A DNA stretch of 62,254 nucleotides from Desulfoplanes formicivorans (GTDB taxonomy: Bacteria > Desulfobacterota > Desulfovibrionia > Desulfovibrionales > Desulfomicrobiaceae): positions 1-62,254 of the forward strand of contig NZ_BDFE01000022.1 in assembly GCF_001748225.1 (NCBI RefSeq), written 5' to 3'. Every line of letters starts with the position of its first letter. Position 1 is the first letter of the stretch. The notes beneath the pieces are model-generated. The model was given only the letters and a program-made list of their open reading frames with translations, did no database searches and was not told the origin of the DNA. Below are positions 8,447 through 17,021 of the stretch, one piece after another. The position numbers and the translations under genes were made by a program.

Positions 8447-8480
8447 TGTACTTGTGACAATGGACATCCAGCAGATCACT

Positions 8481-9275
8481 CTAACCGAGCTCCCTGCTTC
8501 TGTCATGGGCCGCCTTGACAGCCTTGTACAGGGCATGCTTGCAGGCCCGCTTTTCCAACTCATTGAGCCCGGCAATGGTGGTGCCCCCCGGGGAGGTGAC
8601 CATTTCCTTGAGCTGGGTGATGTGCATCTCGCTTGTGGCGGCCATGGTTGCCGAACCCGTCACAAGCCCCTTGACCATGTCTGTTGCCTGCTGCCGACCA
8701 AGGCCAAGACTCACGCCCGCATCAATGAGTCCCTCCATGAAATGGAACACATAGGCAGGTCCCGAACCCACAAGGCCGGTAAAAACGTCAAAAAGACGCT
8801 CTTCAAGCTCATAGGCAGAACCCATATGCCCGAGCAGGTTCATGACAAAGGTCTTGTTGGCCTCGGTAAGACCTTCATCCTCCAGGCACACGGCAAAGAC
8901 CCCCTGACCCACCAGGGCCGGGGTGTTGGGCATGACCCGGATAACCGGACAGACATGATCGGTCAGCTCTTTGAGCCGATCCATGGTCACCCCGGCAGCA
9001 ATGGAAATCAGACAGATATCTGGCCCGAGATGTTCCCGCATATCCGCCAGGACAACAGGAACCAGATGAGGTTTGACCGCCAGCAGCACATAGGTTGACC
9101 GCTGGCACACCTCCTGGGGATGGGCACACGGGATCAGCCCGCAGGCGGCACGCAGGGATTCCAGTCGCTTGCTGGAGGGATCAAATCCATACAGGGTCAC
9201 TTCAGCCAGATCCCCGGCACCCATGGCCAAAGCCCCGCCCATGTTGCCCGTTCCGATGATCCCAAGATGTTCCAT
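8481..9275 (-). CDS. proC: Pyrroline-5-carboxylate reductase
   Basis: The last step of proline synthesis: cytosolic reduction of 1-pyrroline-5-carboxylate to L-proline with NAD(P)H. The 264-residue length is normal. The N-terminal Rossmann motif is LGIIGTGNMGGALA (residues 4-17). Further signatures are VIRVMPNTPALVGQG in the middle, the dimerisation-domain motif GLVGSGPAYVFHFMEGLIDA, and VTSPGGTTIAGLNELE near the C-terminus. It starts four bases after the ndk stop and is co-transcribed with it; a strong terminator follows. proB and proA are not in the window. Confidence 0.96.
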   Translation of the reverse strand: MEHLGIIGTGNMGGALAMGAGDLAEVTLYGFDPSSKRLESLRAACGLIPCAHPQEVCQRSTYVLLAVKPHLVPVVLADMREHLGPDICLISIAAGVTMDRLKELTDHVCPVIRVMPNTPALVGQGVFAVCLEDEGLTEANKTFVMNLLGHMGSAYELEERLFDVFTGLVGSGPAYVFHFMEGLIDAGVSLGLGRQQATDMVKGLVTGSATMAATSEMHITQLKEMVTSPGGTTIAGLNELEKRACKHALYKAVKAAHDRSRELG

Positions 9276-9278
9276 GAG

Positions 9279-9698
9279 TTAACCCACGATCTCCAGCTGG
9301 CTGAAAAAGTAGGGAATCTCCTGAGCAGCTGTTTCAGGAGCATCAGATCCGTGACAGGAATTCTTTTCAATATCCAGAGCAAAGGTCTTGCGGATGGTTC
9401 CTTCGGCCGCTTCGGCAGGATTGGTGGCACCCATGACCTCGCGATACTTGGCAATGGCGTTTTCACCCTCCAGCACGGAGACAACACAGGGTCCGGAACA
9501 CATGTAGGCAACCAGGCTGTCGAAAAAAGGGCGATCCTTGTGCACGGCATAAAAGCCTTCGGCCTGTTCCTTGGTCATGTGGATCATTTTCATGGCAACG
9601 ATCTTAAGACCGGCATCCTGAATCATCTTCAGGATGGCCCCTTGCAGATTCCGTTGGACGGCATCGGGTTTCACAATGGAAAAAGTGCGTTCTATCAT
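9279..9698 (-). CDS. ndk: Nucleoside diphosphate kinase
   Basis: A cytosolic kinase that transfers the gamma phosphate of ATP to NDPs through a phosphohistidine. At 139 residues it has the usual length. Visible are [14 protein letters not shown] at the N-terminus, [13 protein letters not shown] in the middle and the active-site histidine in [12 protein letters not shown] near residue 115. AAGGAGG stands six bases before the ATG at 9698; an adjacent ATG at 9701 is possible. It leads the ndk-proC pair, which is read on the minus strand. Confidence 0.97.
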   Translation of the reverse strand: MIERTFSIVKPDAVQRNLQGAILKMIQDAGLKIVAMKMIHMTKEQAEGFYAVHKDRPFFDSLVAYMCSGPCVVSVLEGENAIAKYREVMGATNPAEAAEGTIRKTFALDIEKNSCHGSDAPETAAQEIPYFFSQLEIVG

Positions 9699-9791
9699 CA
9701 TGTTCCTCCTTGTAGACAAATGGTTGAAATGGGTACGCGATGGCGCTTGTTACCCTTGGACTTCTCAAAGTGCAAGTCAGCTGACCAGGCG

Positions 9792-11057
9792 TTATGGCAG
9801 CAGATCCGCCAACCGGACCAGGTGCACGTCCGGATCACGCAGATGCTCCCACGCCTTAAAGGCATCAAGGGTTTCGGGATAGGGATGTCCTATGGCTATG
9901 CAGGCTCCCCGTTTTCGGGCCAGGCTCTGGGCCTTGCGCAGCTGGAACAAGATGGCCTTTTCATCCCTGACATTGTCCAGGAACACATGCCTTCGCAAAT
10001 ACGGGACATGGTATCTGGAGGTTACCTCTTCCCCACAGCTGCCTGCCGTTGTCAGGCTGTCCAGAAAAAACAGGTGACGATCCCTGAACACCTTCATGAC
10101 CGTTTCCATGCCTTTTCTGTCCCGGGTGAATCGCGATCCCATGTGATTGTTCGCGCCACTGACTCCGGGAATCCGGGCCAGATCCTGCAGCACGGTCTGG
10201 GTGACAACCTGAGGGGACATGTCCACGAACAGGGCTCCGGGCCCGGGATTGGCCTTGGGATAACTTTCCGGCTGCATGGGCAGATGCAAAATGATCTCTT
10301 TTCCATGCTTCCGGGCAAGTTTGGCCACTTCCGGCGAATGGGGCTCATGGGGCATGACCGAAAAGGTAACAGGAAAAGAGAGGTCCACCAGACGTTTTCC
10401 CGCATCCAGGGACCGACCCAGATCGTCCACAACAATGACCATGCACGCGTCTTTTTGCCCGGGGGATCGGGGTGCACGTGCTGGTTCACCAAACTCAATG
10501 ACATGGGTTGGCAGATCACCCACCAGAAGCGTCACCTGTTTTGCGCGGGCATCATAGCGCATGTGGCCGTCGCGCACCAGATCGTGGATGTTCTCCCGCA
10601 ATGAGGCGAGCAACGCATCCATATCCCTTGGCAGGGCCAGTTCCAGATGCTGGAAATGGTACTCGTGCCCATGGCGATACCTGGTCTCCACATTGCCGTG
10701 CACAATGCCCACAGGATCATACCCGTACACCACCAGGGTCTGGATCAAAGCCAGATCAAGCTCCTTGACCCGCGTCTCAAGGGTTCGGGTTTCCTCTTCG
10801 TACTGCAAAGAAGGCCGGGGTTTGATCACCGGGATTCGTGCAGGGCGCGGTGTCACCTTTTTTGCCGTGGCTTGGGGCACGGCAGGCTGGGAGACAACTT
10901 TCTGTTCGGGAAGGCGAAGGGCCACCACTGCGGCCAGTCCGGTCAGGGCCAGCACAATGACCCACAGGGTCACGTGATAGCGCAAAAACCAGTGCACAGG
11001 CGGATCTGTCTTTTTTCTGGTCCTGGATGTTCGGGGGGATTTTTTTGTGGACGCCAT
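9792..11057 (-). CDS. Divergent polysaccharide deacetylase (YibQ family)
   Basis: A 421-residue protein with an N-terminal cytoplasmic basic stretch (KKSPRTSRTRKK), one membrane span near residues 27-48, and a periplasmic C-terminal divergent polysaccharide deacetylase domain from about residue 205. Domain signatures are ACMVIVVDDLGRSLDAG (the metal-binding Asp pair), IILHLPMQPESYPKANPG and GANNHMGSRFTRD, then AIGHPYPETLDAF at the end. YibQ-type proteins often occur beside CtpA and EnvC-like genes, as here, which points to a role in envelope or peptidoglycan maintenance; the true substrate is not established. A terminator lies between it and ctpA, so it has its own promoter or depends on readthrough. 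Confidence 0.9.
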   Translation of the reverse strand: MASTKKSPRTSRTRKKTDPPVHWFLRYHVTLWVIVLALTGLAAVVALRLPEQKVVSQPAVPQATAKKVTPRPARIPVIKPRPSLQYEEETRTLETRVKELDLALIQTLVVYGYDPVGIVHGNVETRYRHGHEYHFQHLELALPRDMDALLASLRENIHDLVRDGHMRYDARAKQVTLLVGDLPTHVIEFGEPARAPRSPGQKDACMVIVVDDLGRSLDAGKRLVDLSFPVTFSVMPHEPHSPEVAKLARKHGKEIILHLPMQPESYPKANPGPGALFVDMSPQVVTQTVLQDLARIPGVSGANNHMGSRFTRDRKGMETVMKVFRDRHLFFLDSLTTAGSCGEEVTSRYHVPYLRRHVFLDNVRDEKAILFQLRKAQSLARKRGACIAIGHPYPETLDAFKAWEHLRDPDVHLVRLADLLP

Positions 11058-11073
11058 GGGGCAGAAACCTTGT

Positions 11074-11110
11074 AAAAAAGCCGGAGGCCGTCAAGAACAC
11101 GGCCTCCGGC
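11074..11110 (-). terminator. Intrinsic terminator downstream of ctpA
   Basis: A 12-bp perfect stem, GCCGGAGGCCGT (11080-11091) with ACGGCCTCCGGC (11099-11110), seven-base loop, followed on the minus strand by six T. It lies 35 bases past the ctpA stop and just before the deacetylase start. Confidence 0.9.
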
Positions 11111-11144
11111 AGGTTGGTACTTGCAAGCAGATGCGAATCAGGCG

Positions 11145-12452
11145 TTATTCCCCGTGAATCTGGCTGATCCGGGGAAGCTGTTTGACAAATTCCAGAGCCA
11201 GTCGCAGCTGATTGTCCCGTGCCAGCATGGCTTTGGCCTTTTGCTTGTCCTGCTCCTGCAAGACAGCATGGTCGGTGGTCGAGGACCCGTTCTTCCTGCC
11301 ATTGGGATTTTCCAGGTGTCTGGCAAAATCCTCTTCCCTAAACTCCAAAAGTTCCTGGTCCTCATCCGCTGCCTGGGAGGGCACAAAGGCGTACTCAATG
11401 TCGGGAACAATGCCCTCGGCCTGGATGGACCGGCCATTGGGGGTATAATACAGGGCAATGGTCAGCTTGATGCCCGAGCCATCGGCCATGGGGATAATGG
11501 TCTGCACCGACCCCTTGCCAAAGGATTTCTCACCCATGATCAGGGCGCGTTTTTGATCCTGCAGGGCGCCGGCAACAATTTCGGATGCCGAAGCTGATCC
11601 CGAATTGATGAGCACCACCATGGGGCAGGTGATGTCAGAACGCTGATCATGGGCCATGAACTCCCGGCGCGAGTCGGCATCGCGGCCCTGGGTGTACACG
11701 ATGAGCCCCTTGGACAGAAACACATCAGCCACATCAACCGCCTGGCTCAAAATGCCTCCGGGATTGGACCGAAGATCCATGATCAATCCGCGCAGCTCAT
11801 GGTTGCGGGTATAGTTGTTTAAAGCCTTGCGCATGTCCTGCACGGTATTGGCCTTGAAATCCGTCAGGCGCAGGTACAGATATCCAGGCGCAAGCTCCTG
11901 GGTCTTGACACTGATGGCCGGGATGATCCCCCGAATAATTTTGACCTTTTCAGGCCGGGAACTGTCCTTGTGCAAAATGGTCAGGGTGACCGGGGTGCCC
12001 TTGGGCCCACGAATGCGGTTCACCGCCTCCATGAGGGTGATATCAAGAGCCGACTCGCCATCGATTTCAAAGATGATGTCCCCGGCCTTGAGGCCCGCCT
12101 TGTAGGCCGGCGTGTCCTCAATGGGGGCGATCACGGTCAGCCGCTTTTCCTTGATCCCGATCTGGATGCCGATGCCACCGAACTTGCCCGAAAGATCCTG
12201 CTGGGTAACCTCGAAATCCTCCTTGCTCATGTAGGTGGAATGGGGATCGAGCTCCTGGAGCATGCCCTCGATGGCCCCATTGATCAGGGCATTGCGATCG
12301 ATCTTGTTGACATAGTTTTCCTCCACCATGTCGAGTACCTGGCTGAATCGCCTGAGAGATTCATAGGGATCGCTCTCGGCCAGGCTCGAGCCCGACGTCA
12401 CCAACAACGTTCCCAAAAGCAGGGCCGTGCCCACCATATGACTCAACCGCAT
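11145..12452 (-). CDS. ctpA: Carboxy-terminal processing serine protease (peptidase S41)
   Basis: An exported S41 protease of 435 residues that trims or degrades periplasmic proteins, often peptidoglycan hydrolases and their regulators. After an N-terminal signal sequence ending near SSLAES there is a helical region, a PDZ domain (about residues 90-165, with GGIGIQIG and AGLKAGDIIFEIDG), and the catalytic domain. The Ser-Lys dyad is Ser288 in SGSASASE and Lys313 in SFGKGSVQT. ATG at 12452 has GGAGG at good spacing and was preferred to ATG at 12479. Downstream of the EnvC-like gene on the same strand, matching the common envC-ctpA-yibQ order. A strong terminator follows. Confidence 0.95.
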   Translation of the reverse strand: MRLSHMVGTALLLGTLLVTSGSSLAESDPYESLRRFSQVLDMVEENYVNKIDRNALINGAIEGMLQELDPHSTYMSKEDFEVTQQDLSGKFGGIGIQIGIKEKRLTVIAPIEDTPAYKAGLKAGDIIFEIDGESALDITLMEAVNRIRGPKGTPVTLTILHKDSSRPEKVKIIRGIIPAISVKTQELAPGYLYLRLTDFKANTVQDMRKALNNYTRNHELRGLIMDLRSNPGGILSQAVDVADVFLSKGLIVYTQGRDADSRREFMAHDQRSDITCPMVVLINSGSASASEIVAGALQDQKRALIMGEKSFGKGSVQTIIPMADGSGIKLTIALYYTPNGRSIQAEGIVPDIEYAFVPSQAADEDQELLEFREEDFARHLENPNGRKNGSSTTDHAVLQEQDKQKAKAMLARDNQLRLALEFVKQLPRISQIHGE

Positions 12453-12574
12453 GAGATCCTCCGAACTGTTTATATTCATGCACGACCTGACTTTGAAGGT
12501 CATTTGCAACGCTCAACCATCAGATACAACAAGACGTGACTACAAAACCTGGTCCATGAGCTTGCAGCCTCGTG

Positions 12575-13717
12575 TCACGCAGGTTCCAACCAATGCAAAG
12601 GATTAATGGCTTTTTGACCAAAACGCAATTCAAAATACAAACCAGTCCCTTTGATGCGCGGGTAATACCCGCATTGACCGATGATTTCACCCTTTTCGAT
12701 TTTCTGACCCACCCGGACACGGGATTGGGACAAAAAGGCGTACAGGGAATAATAATCCTTGCCGTGAAAAACAATGATCACCCGACCGAATCCGCGCAAC
12801 TGATCATCATAAACCACCTTGCCCCAGGACACGGCACGCACGCTGTCATCCTTGTTGACTGCCAGACTCAGCCCCCTGTGGGGCGGCTGGGCCTTGGGGT
12901 GAAAGCCCTTGACCAGACGACCTTTGGCCGGCCAGGGCAGGTGTCCCTTGAGCTTGGGAAAGGATCTGGTGTCAAGGATCTGCAATTTGTAATGCAGGTC
13001 CTTGATGGTCTGGGCAATGGATGCCAGTTCCTCCTTGAGATCAAGCTCTTGGGAGCGGATCTTTTTCACCTGGGACAAAAACCCCAGCCGCTTTGCCAGC
13101 AGATCCTCCTGCACGGCCCGAAGCTCCTCATCCTTGGCCTGGGCCGCCCGGCTGGCCTCTTCAAAGTGTTTGAGATCTTCAAGGGCCTGGGTTTCAGCCT
13201 TTTGAAGGGCAAACAACTTGGTTCCGGTCTGCCCGTAAAGTGCTGAAAGCCAGGTGGATTCCCGCTGAGCCCTAGCCCAGGAATCACCCTGATCAAACCG
13301 CTTGCTGGCCTGCCCGGTGAGAAAAACCGGCCACAAGGTTCGAAGCAGGCTGGCGGCTTCCTCATGGAGCCTTTCCCGCGTTGCCCTGGACGCTTCATAG
13401 CGTTTTTGCATGACCGCCTTGCGATCCTCAAGATCCTTGAGTTCCCTGCGATTGGCCTCAAGCTGTGTTTCCAATGTCCGTATCTGGTCTTCCACCCGGG
13501 CCAGATTCTTGAACAGCTTGCGCTCCTTGGCCGACAACCGGGTCAGGGCCTCTTTTTTTTCCGACGCCCTGGTGGTTTCCCGGGCAATATTCTCCTTAAT
13601 GGCTGTGGCCGAAGCCCCCAGGCAGACCCGGCAAAAACAGACAACCGCGCCAAGGCCCATGCACAGACAAACCATGAGCTGCAACTGTTTTTTCCAGCAA
13701 AAAACCGTATGCACCAT
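12575..13717 (-). CDS. EnvC-like coiled-coil protein with a degenerate LytM (M23) domain
   Basis: A 380-residue exported protein: signal-like hydrophobic segment (residues 10-34), a long coiled coil rich in Arg, Glu and Leu (about 40-245), and a C-terminal LytM/M23 fold (about 262-375). Of the metal and catalytic residues of active LytM enzymes only His280 remains (HRGLSL, with Ser where Asp is expected); the YAHL His is Phe328, and the HxH pair is Gly359 and Tyr361 (GLYFELR). It should thus be catalytically dead, as is known for EnvC, which activates periplasmic amidases during cell division. ATG at 13717 follows GGAAGG by eleven bases and starts one base past the end of the upstream nuclease-like gene. 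ctpA lies downstream. Confidence 0.9.
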   Translation of the reverse strand: MVHTVFCWKKQLQLMVCLCMGLGAVVCFCRVCLGASATAIKENIARETTRASEKKEALTRLSAKERKLFKNLARVEDQIRTLETQLEANRRELKDLEDRKAVMQKRYEASRATRERLHEEAASLLRTLWPVFLTGQASKRFDQGDSWARAQRESTWLSALYGQTGTKLFALQKAETQALEDLKHFEEASRAAQAKDEELRAVQEDLLAKRLGFLSQVKKIRSQELDLKEELASIAQTIKDLHYKLQILDTRSFPKLKGHLPWPAKGRLVKGFHPKAQPPHRGLSLAVNKDDSVRAVSWGKVVYDDQLRGFGRVIIVFHGKDYYSLYAFLSQSRVRVGQKIEKGEIIGQCGYYPRIKGTGLYFELRFGQKAINPLHWLEPA

Positions 13718-13718
13718 G

Positions 13719-14378
13719 TCAAGACGTTCCTTCCAGAAACGGGCCAAGCGGGCAGGAAGCACACAAGGGTTTGCTCTTTTTGCACCAGTCCTTCCCCACC
13801 CTGACCAGCAGGGCATGAAATTCATTGAACAGCCGAATGTCAGGAGTGAGCACATCCATGAAAAACGCCCGCAATTCCTCATGAGAAATCTCCTCGGGCA
13901 CCAGGCCATGGCGGTGGCAGATACGAGCCGTATAGGCATCAACCACAAAGGTGGGTTGCTCCAGGGCGTAGAGGAGAATGGAGTCGGCTGTTTCAGGACC
14001 GATGCCATGGACCCCCAGCAGGGCAGAGCGCAGCTGGTCCATGTCCCGGGAGCGTAAAAGATCCATGTTGAAGCGGCACGACGAACGCAAAAAAGCGAGA
14101 AAATGATGCAGACGTTTGGATTTGAGCCGGTAGTACCCGGCCGGGCGGATCATCTCGGCCAATTCTTCCAGGGACAGGGCATACATGGTGGCAGCATCCA
14201 TGACCCCTGCATGCTTGAGGTTCGCAATGGCCTTGGCAACATTGGACCAGTTGGTATTCTGGGTCAGGATGGCGCCAACAGCGATTTCAAAGGGCGTTTC
14301 TCCGGGCCACCAATGACTGGGACCAAGCTTGTCCAGCATGGCCCCGTACATGTTCATCAAAAGGGATTTGCGTTGCAT
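13719..14378 (-). CDS. Endonuclease III-related HhH-GPD DNA glycosylase
   Basis: A 219-residue base-excision-repair glycosylase of the endonuclease III-related branch (COG2231, with MagIII-type enzymes). Seen are AVGAILTQNTNWSNV near residue 33, the helix-hairpin-helix GVHGIGPETADSIL (residues 122-135) and the catalytic Asp147 in FVVDAYTARI. The lysine that gives endonuclease III its lyase activity is Glu129 here, so a monofunctional glycosylase is likely. The C-terminal cluster region keeps Cys199, Cys206 and Cys209, but the fourth Cys is missing (Leu), so a complete 4Fe-4S cluster of the classical type is doubtful. Substrate unknown; alkylated purines would be the guess from MagIII. One base separates it from the EnvC-like gene. 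Confidence 0.88.
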   Translation of the reverse strand: MQRKSLLMNMYGAMLDKLGPSHWWPGETPFEIAVGAILTQNTNWSNVAKAIANLKHAGVMDAATMYALSLEELAEMIRPAGYYRLKSKRLHHFLAFLRSSCRFNMDLLRSRDMDQLRSALLGVHGIGPETADSILLYALEQPTFVVDAYTARICHRHGLVPEEISHEELRAFFMDVLTPDIRLFNEFHALLVRVGKDWCKKSKPLCASCPLGPFLEGTS

Positions 14379-14405
14379 GGAGACACGAGAATGGGGTGTG
14401 GGTGC

Positions 14406-14433
14406 AACCCGGAATGGACACCCTATCCGGGTT
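14406..14433. other. Hairpin downstream of prmA
   Basis: AACCCGGA (14406-14413) and TCCGGGTT (14426-14433) form an 8-bp stem with a 12-base loop in the spacer between prmA and the glycosylase. There is no T-run, so it may only be an RNA-stabilising element or a weak terminator. Confidence 0.35.
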
Positions 14434-14566
14434 CATGGGGTTATGGACAATGAATGCGCAAACAGGCTGCGTGGCTGGAGCCTACGCCGTTTCCCAAACC
14501 ATTGTCAAAGGCGGGTTTCCCCTTATCCGGAACGGACCAGGGTGGGTGAGGATGCAAAGATAATCG

Positions 14567-15430
14567 TCAGGCAAAGACAAGACAGGCCCAGTCCCCCCGG
14601 GTCATGACAGAGGGAGTGTCCAGGCCCTGATCCTCATAGGCTGCCAGTACCCGGGCTAACTGCGATTGGAGCAGTCCCGAAAGAACCAGACATCCTCCAG
14701 ACCGCAGCCGAGCGGTCAGGGCCGGGGCAAGGCTTATCAGAGGAGCAGCCAGGATATTGGCCAGAATCAGGTCGAACCCGGAGTCGGCTTGCACACAGTC
14801 AATGGTGCCCACAAAGGCGGAAAATGCCGGCCCCACATGATTGAGCACCTTGTTTTCGTGGATGTTTTCAAGGGTCAGGGGATCAAGATCAAACCCAAGC
14901 CCTGTCAAACCAAGCTTGGTGCAGGCAATGCCCAAAATGCCCGAACCGGTTCCGGCATCCAGAAACCGGTCCCCCTCCTGTATCCTGCCCGAGGCATGAA
15001 GATCAACAAGGGCTTCCAGACACAGGCTTGTGGTGGCGTGATGTCCCGTGCCAAAGGCCATCTGCGGGTTGATGACAAGGGGCTCAAGGCCGTCATTGAT
15101 GGGTTCAGCCCAGGGAGGCTGCACCCGAAAGCGATGGGCAATGTCGATCTGGGTGAAAAAACGTTTCCACGCGCTGGCCCATTGCTCCTTTTTCACCCCG
15201 CCTGTTTGGGGCTCGATTTCCGGCCAGCGGGCCGTCAGGGTCTGCAAAAGATGCGTGGCGTCCAGGGGATTTTCAAAATAAAGATAAAACGTACGCTGGG
15301 TAGCCGAGGCACCCCCTGCTTCCTGCCAGCCATGGGGGCAATGGGTGACCAGAAGCGGAGTAACCTCTTCCACCAGGGACTCGGGCAGGGTAAACCCGAC
15401 CATATGCAGTTGTTGGGTATCAGTTTCCAC
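14567..15430 (-). CDS. prmA: Ribosomal protein L11 methyltransferase
   Basis: A SAM-dependent methyltransferase of about 287 residues that methylates ribosomal protein L11. The N-terminal substrate-binding domain contains the Trp-rich stretch EQWASAWKRFFTQ, and the catalytic domain has FGTGHHATTSLCLEAL, FLDAGTGSGILGIAC (SAM motif I) and the acceptor-loop equivalent LILANILAAPL. The start is uncertain: GTG at 15430 overlaps the end of the ABC permease by 11 bases with an AGG before it; ATG at 15403 has no clear ribosome site. The position after an amino-acid importer operon probably reflects readthrough rather than a shared function. Confidence 0.92.
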   Translation of the reverse strand: METDTQQLHMVGFTLPESLVEEVTPLLVTHCPHGWQEAGGASATQRTFYLYFENPLDATHLLQTLTARWPEIEPQTGGVKKEQWASAWKRFFTQIDIAHRFRVQPPWAEPINDGLEPLVINPQMAFGTGHHATTSLCLEALVDLHASGRIQEGDRFLDAGTGSGILGIACTKLGLTGLGFDLDPLTLENIHENKVLNHVGPAFSAFVGTIDCVQADSGFDLILANILAAPLISLAPALTARLRSGGCLVLSGLLQSQLARVLAAYEDQGLDTPSVMTRGDWACLVFA

Positions 15431-16115
15431 GGGCCTGGTATTTGGCGAGCTGACGTTCCAGCCGCCTGCTGGTTGCGGTGAGCACGTAACAGATGATGAA
15501 ATAAAGAACCGCAATGGTGATGAAAATCTCCGTAGGAGCGATCAGTGTGCGGTTGTTCACCTGGGTGGCCGTGCGGGTGAGTTCGTTGACCCCGATGATG
15601 TAGGCTAGGGAGGTATCCTTGGTCAGGCTCACGAACTGGTTCACAAAGGACGGGATCATGTTCCGCAGGGACTGGGGCAGGATGATGTGGACCATGGTCT
15701 GGAAATGGGAAAGTCCGGTTCCCCGGGCCGCCTCGGTTTGTCCCTTGGGCAGGGCCAAAACCCCGGCCCTAACGATCTCGGCGATATAGGCCCCGGTAAA
15801 CACGATAAATGCGATGAGGGCGCTGGTGGCCTCGGGCAGGGTATGCCCAAGGACAATGGGAGCCAGGAAATAGAACCAGAAAATGACCATGAGAAGCGGT
15901 GTACCGCGGACGATCTCGATATACACCACAGCCGGCCACTTGATCCATTTTTTCCGGGAAAGACGCATCAGACCGAAGAGAAGGCCCAGCCAGAAAGCAC
16001 CGAATATGCCTCCAAGGGCCAGGAGGATGGACATGGCCAAACCGCCCAGCGGCCCCTCGGGATAGGCCCCGATGAGAAAATAATCGAAATTATTCCAGAC
16101 AATATCCCAATTCAA
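15420..16115 (-). CDS. Polar amino-acid ABC importer permease (GltK-like)
   Basis: An inner-membrane permease subunit of 231 residues of the His/Glu/Gln family. It has five or so hydrophobic helices and the cytoplasmic EAA loop EAARGTGLSHFQTMVHIILPQ that contacts the ATPase. IEIVRGTPLLMVIFWFYF near residue 85 is the usual family motif. It is the last transporter gene of the operon read from 18633 down to 15420 and most resembles the C-terminal half of the fused permease at 56054-57841 (both carry KDTSLAYIIGV). Confidence 0.93.
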   Translation of the reverse strand: MNWDIVWNNFDYFLIGAYPEGPLGGLAMSILLALGGIFGAFWLGLLFGLMRLSRKKWIKWPAVVYIEIVRGTPLLMVIFWFYFLAPIVLGHTLPEATSALIAFIVFTGAYIAEIVRAGVLALPKGQTEAARGTGLSHFQTMVHIILPQSLRNMIPSFVNQFVSLTKDTSLAYIIGVNELTRTATQVNNRTLIAPTEIFITIAVLYFIICYVLTATSRRLERQLAKYQARGN

Positions 16116-16180
16116 AACTGTTTCCTTTTGCTAAAAAATCTTGAAAAATGACGGATGCGACGCAAAAAGTCCCCTGCCCA

Positions 16181-16882
16181 TCAATAGTGCATGGAACGCA
16201 AAACCTTTTTGTCGTATACATTCATGCACACGGAAACCACCAGGGAAATCATGATGTACAGACAGGTGGAAATGGTGAACGCCTCGAACCCGTGAAAGGT
16301 GTAGGATTCGATCTGTCGGGCCATGTAGGTGAGTTCTGCCACGCCAATGGTCATGACCAAAGACGAGTTCTTGATGATGTTCAGACACTGGGAAATAAGG
16401 GGGGGAATGATGATCCTGAAGGCCTGGGGCAGGATGACATAGCCCATGGACTGAAGAAAACTGAGACCTGCGGCTCGGGATGCCTCCAGCTGGGTCTTGG
16501 GAATGGAAAAAATGCCCGAGCGGATCTCTTCGGCCACAAAGGCCGAGGAATACACGGTCAGGGAAATGACCCCGGCCCAGAACTCGAAATCCTGGGCATA
16601 GAGCCACTCGTTGACCGAGGTGGGAAGCACGGCTTCGGACCCGAAATACCAGAAAAAAATCTGAACCAGAAGCGGGGTGTTTCTGAAAAATTCCGTATAG
16701 GCCATGCTGATCCATTCCAGGGGTTTGACCTTGGAAAGGCGGAACACGGCAATGACCGTGCCCAGAAAAATGGCCAGCACAATGGAGACGGCCGAGATCT
16801 CAAGGGTGGTGACAAACCCTTCCCTGAGCCACTGGGCGTACTCCCCGCTCATGACAAGATGCCAGTCGAATTGGTAGTTCAA
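16181..16882 (-). CDS. Polar amino-acid ABC importer permease (GltJ-like)
   Basis: The second 233-residue permease subunit of this importer. Family motifs are YTEFFRNTPLLVQIFFWYFG and the EAA loop EASRAAGLSFLQSMGYVILPQ. The heterodimer with the 15420-16115 product would form the channel. It resembles the N-terminal half of the fused permease in the second importer (shared FFRNTPLLVQ, FWYF and KNSSLxMxxGVAEL). It is separated from the binding-protein gene by a spacer with two hairpins. Confidence 0.93.
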   Translation of the reverse strand: MNYQFDWHLVMSGEYAQWLREGFVTTLEISAVSIVLAIFLGTVIAVFRLSKVKPLEWISMAYTEFFRNTPLLVQIFFWYFGSEAVLPTSVNEWLYAQDFEFWAGVISLTVYSSAFVAEEIRSGIFSIPKTQLEASRAAGLSFLQSMGYVILPQAFRIIIPPLISQCLNIIKNSSLVMTIGVAELTYMARQIESYTFHGFEAFTISTCLYIMISLVVSVCMNVYDKKVLRSMHY

Positions 16883-16928
16883 CGTTTTGCTCGTTTTGCT
16901 TCGTGTGTGTGGATGATGAAGACCATGG

Positions 16929-17004
16929 CCCCGGACAATCGGCCGATCAATGATCAGCCAGGGCGTCCGGGGTCATGAAGGAATGTGCCGGAGAGCCCGG
17001 CACA
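16929..17004 (-). other. Two intercistronic hairpins after the binding-protein gene
   Basis: CCCCGGAC (16929-16936) pairs with GTCCGGGG (16965-16972), and TGTGCCGG (16984-16991) pairs with CCGGCACA (16997-17004). Neither has a downstream T-run on the minus strand. Hairpins here commonly protect the binding-protein part of the mRNA and lower expression of the permeases; that role is inferred. Confidence 0.6.
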
Positions 17005-17021
17005 GATGATCATTGTATCTG

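Noticed and set aside
9120-10604. Long plus-strand open frame of about 494 codons opposite ndk, proC and the deacetylase
   Set aside because: It lies wholly opposite genes with clear family motifs, its translation is low-complexity and His/Gln-rich, and it has no ribosome site or domain. It is a by-product of high GC.
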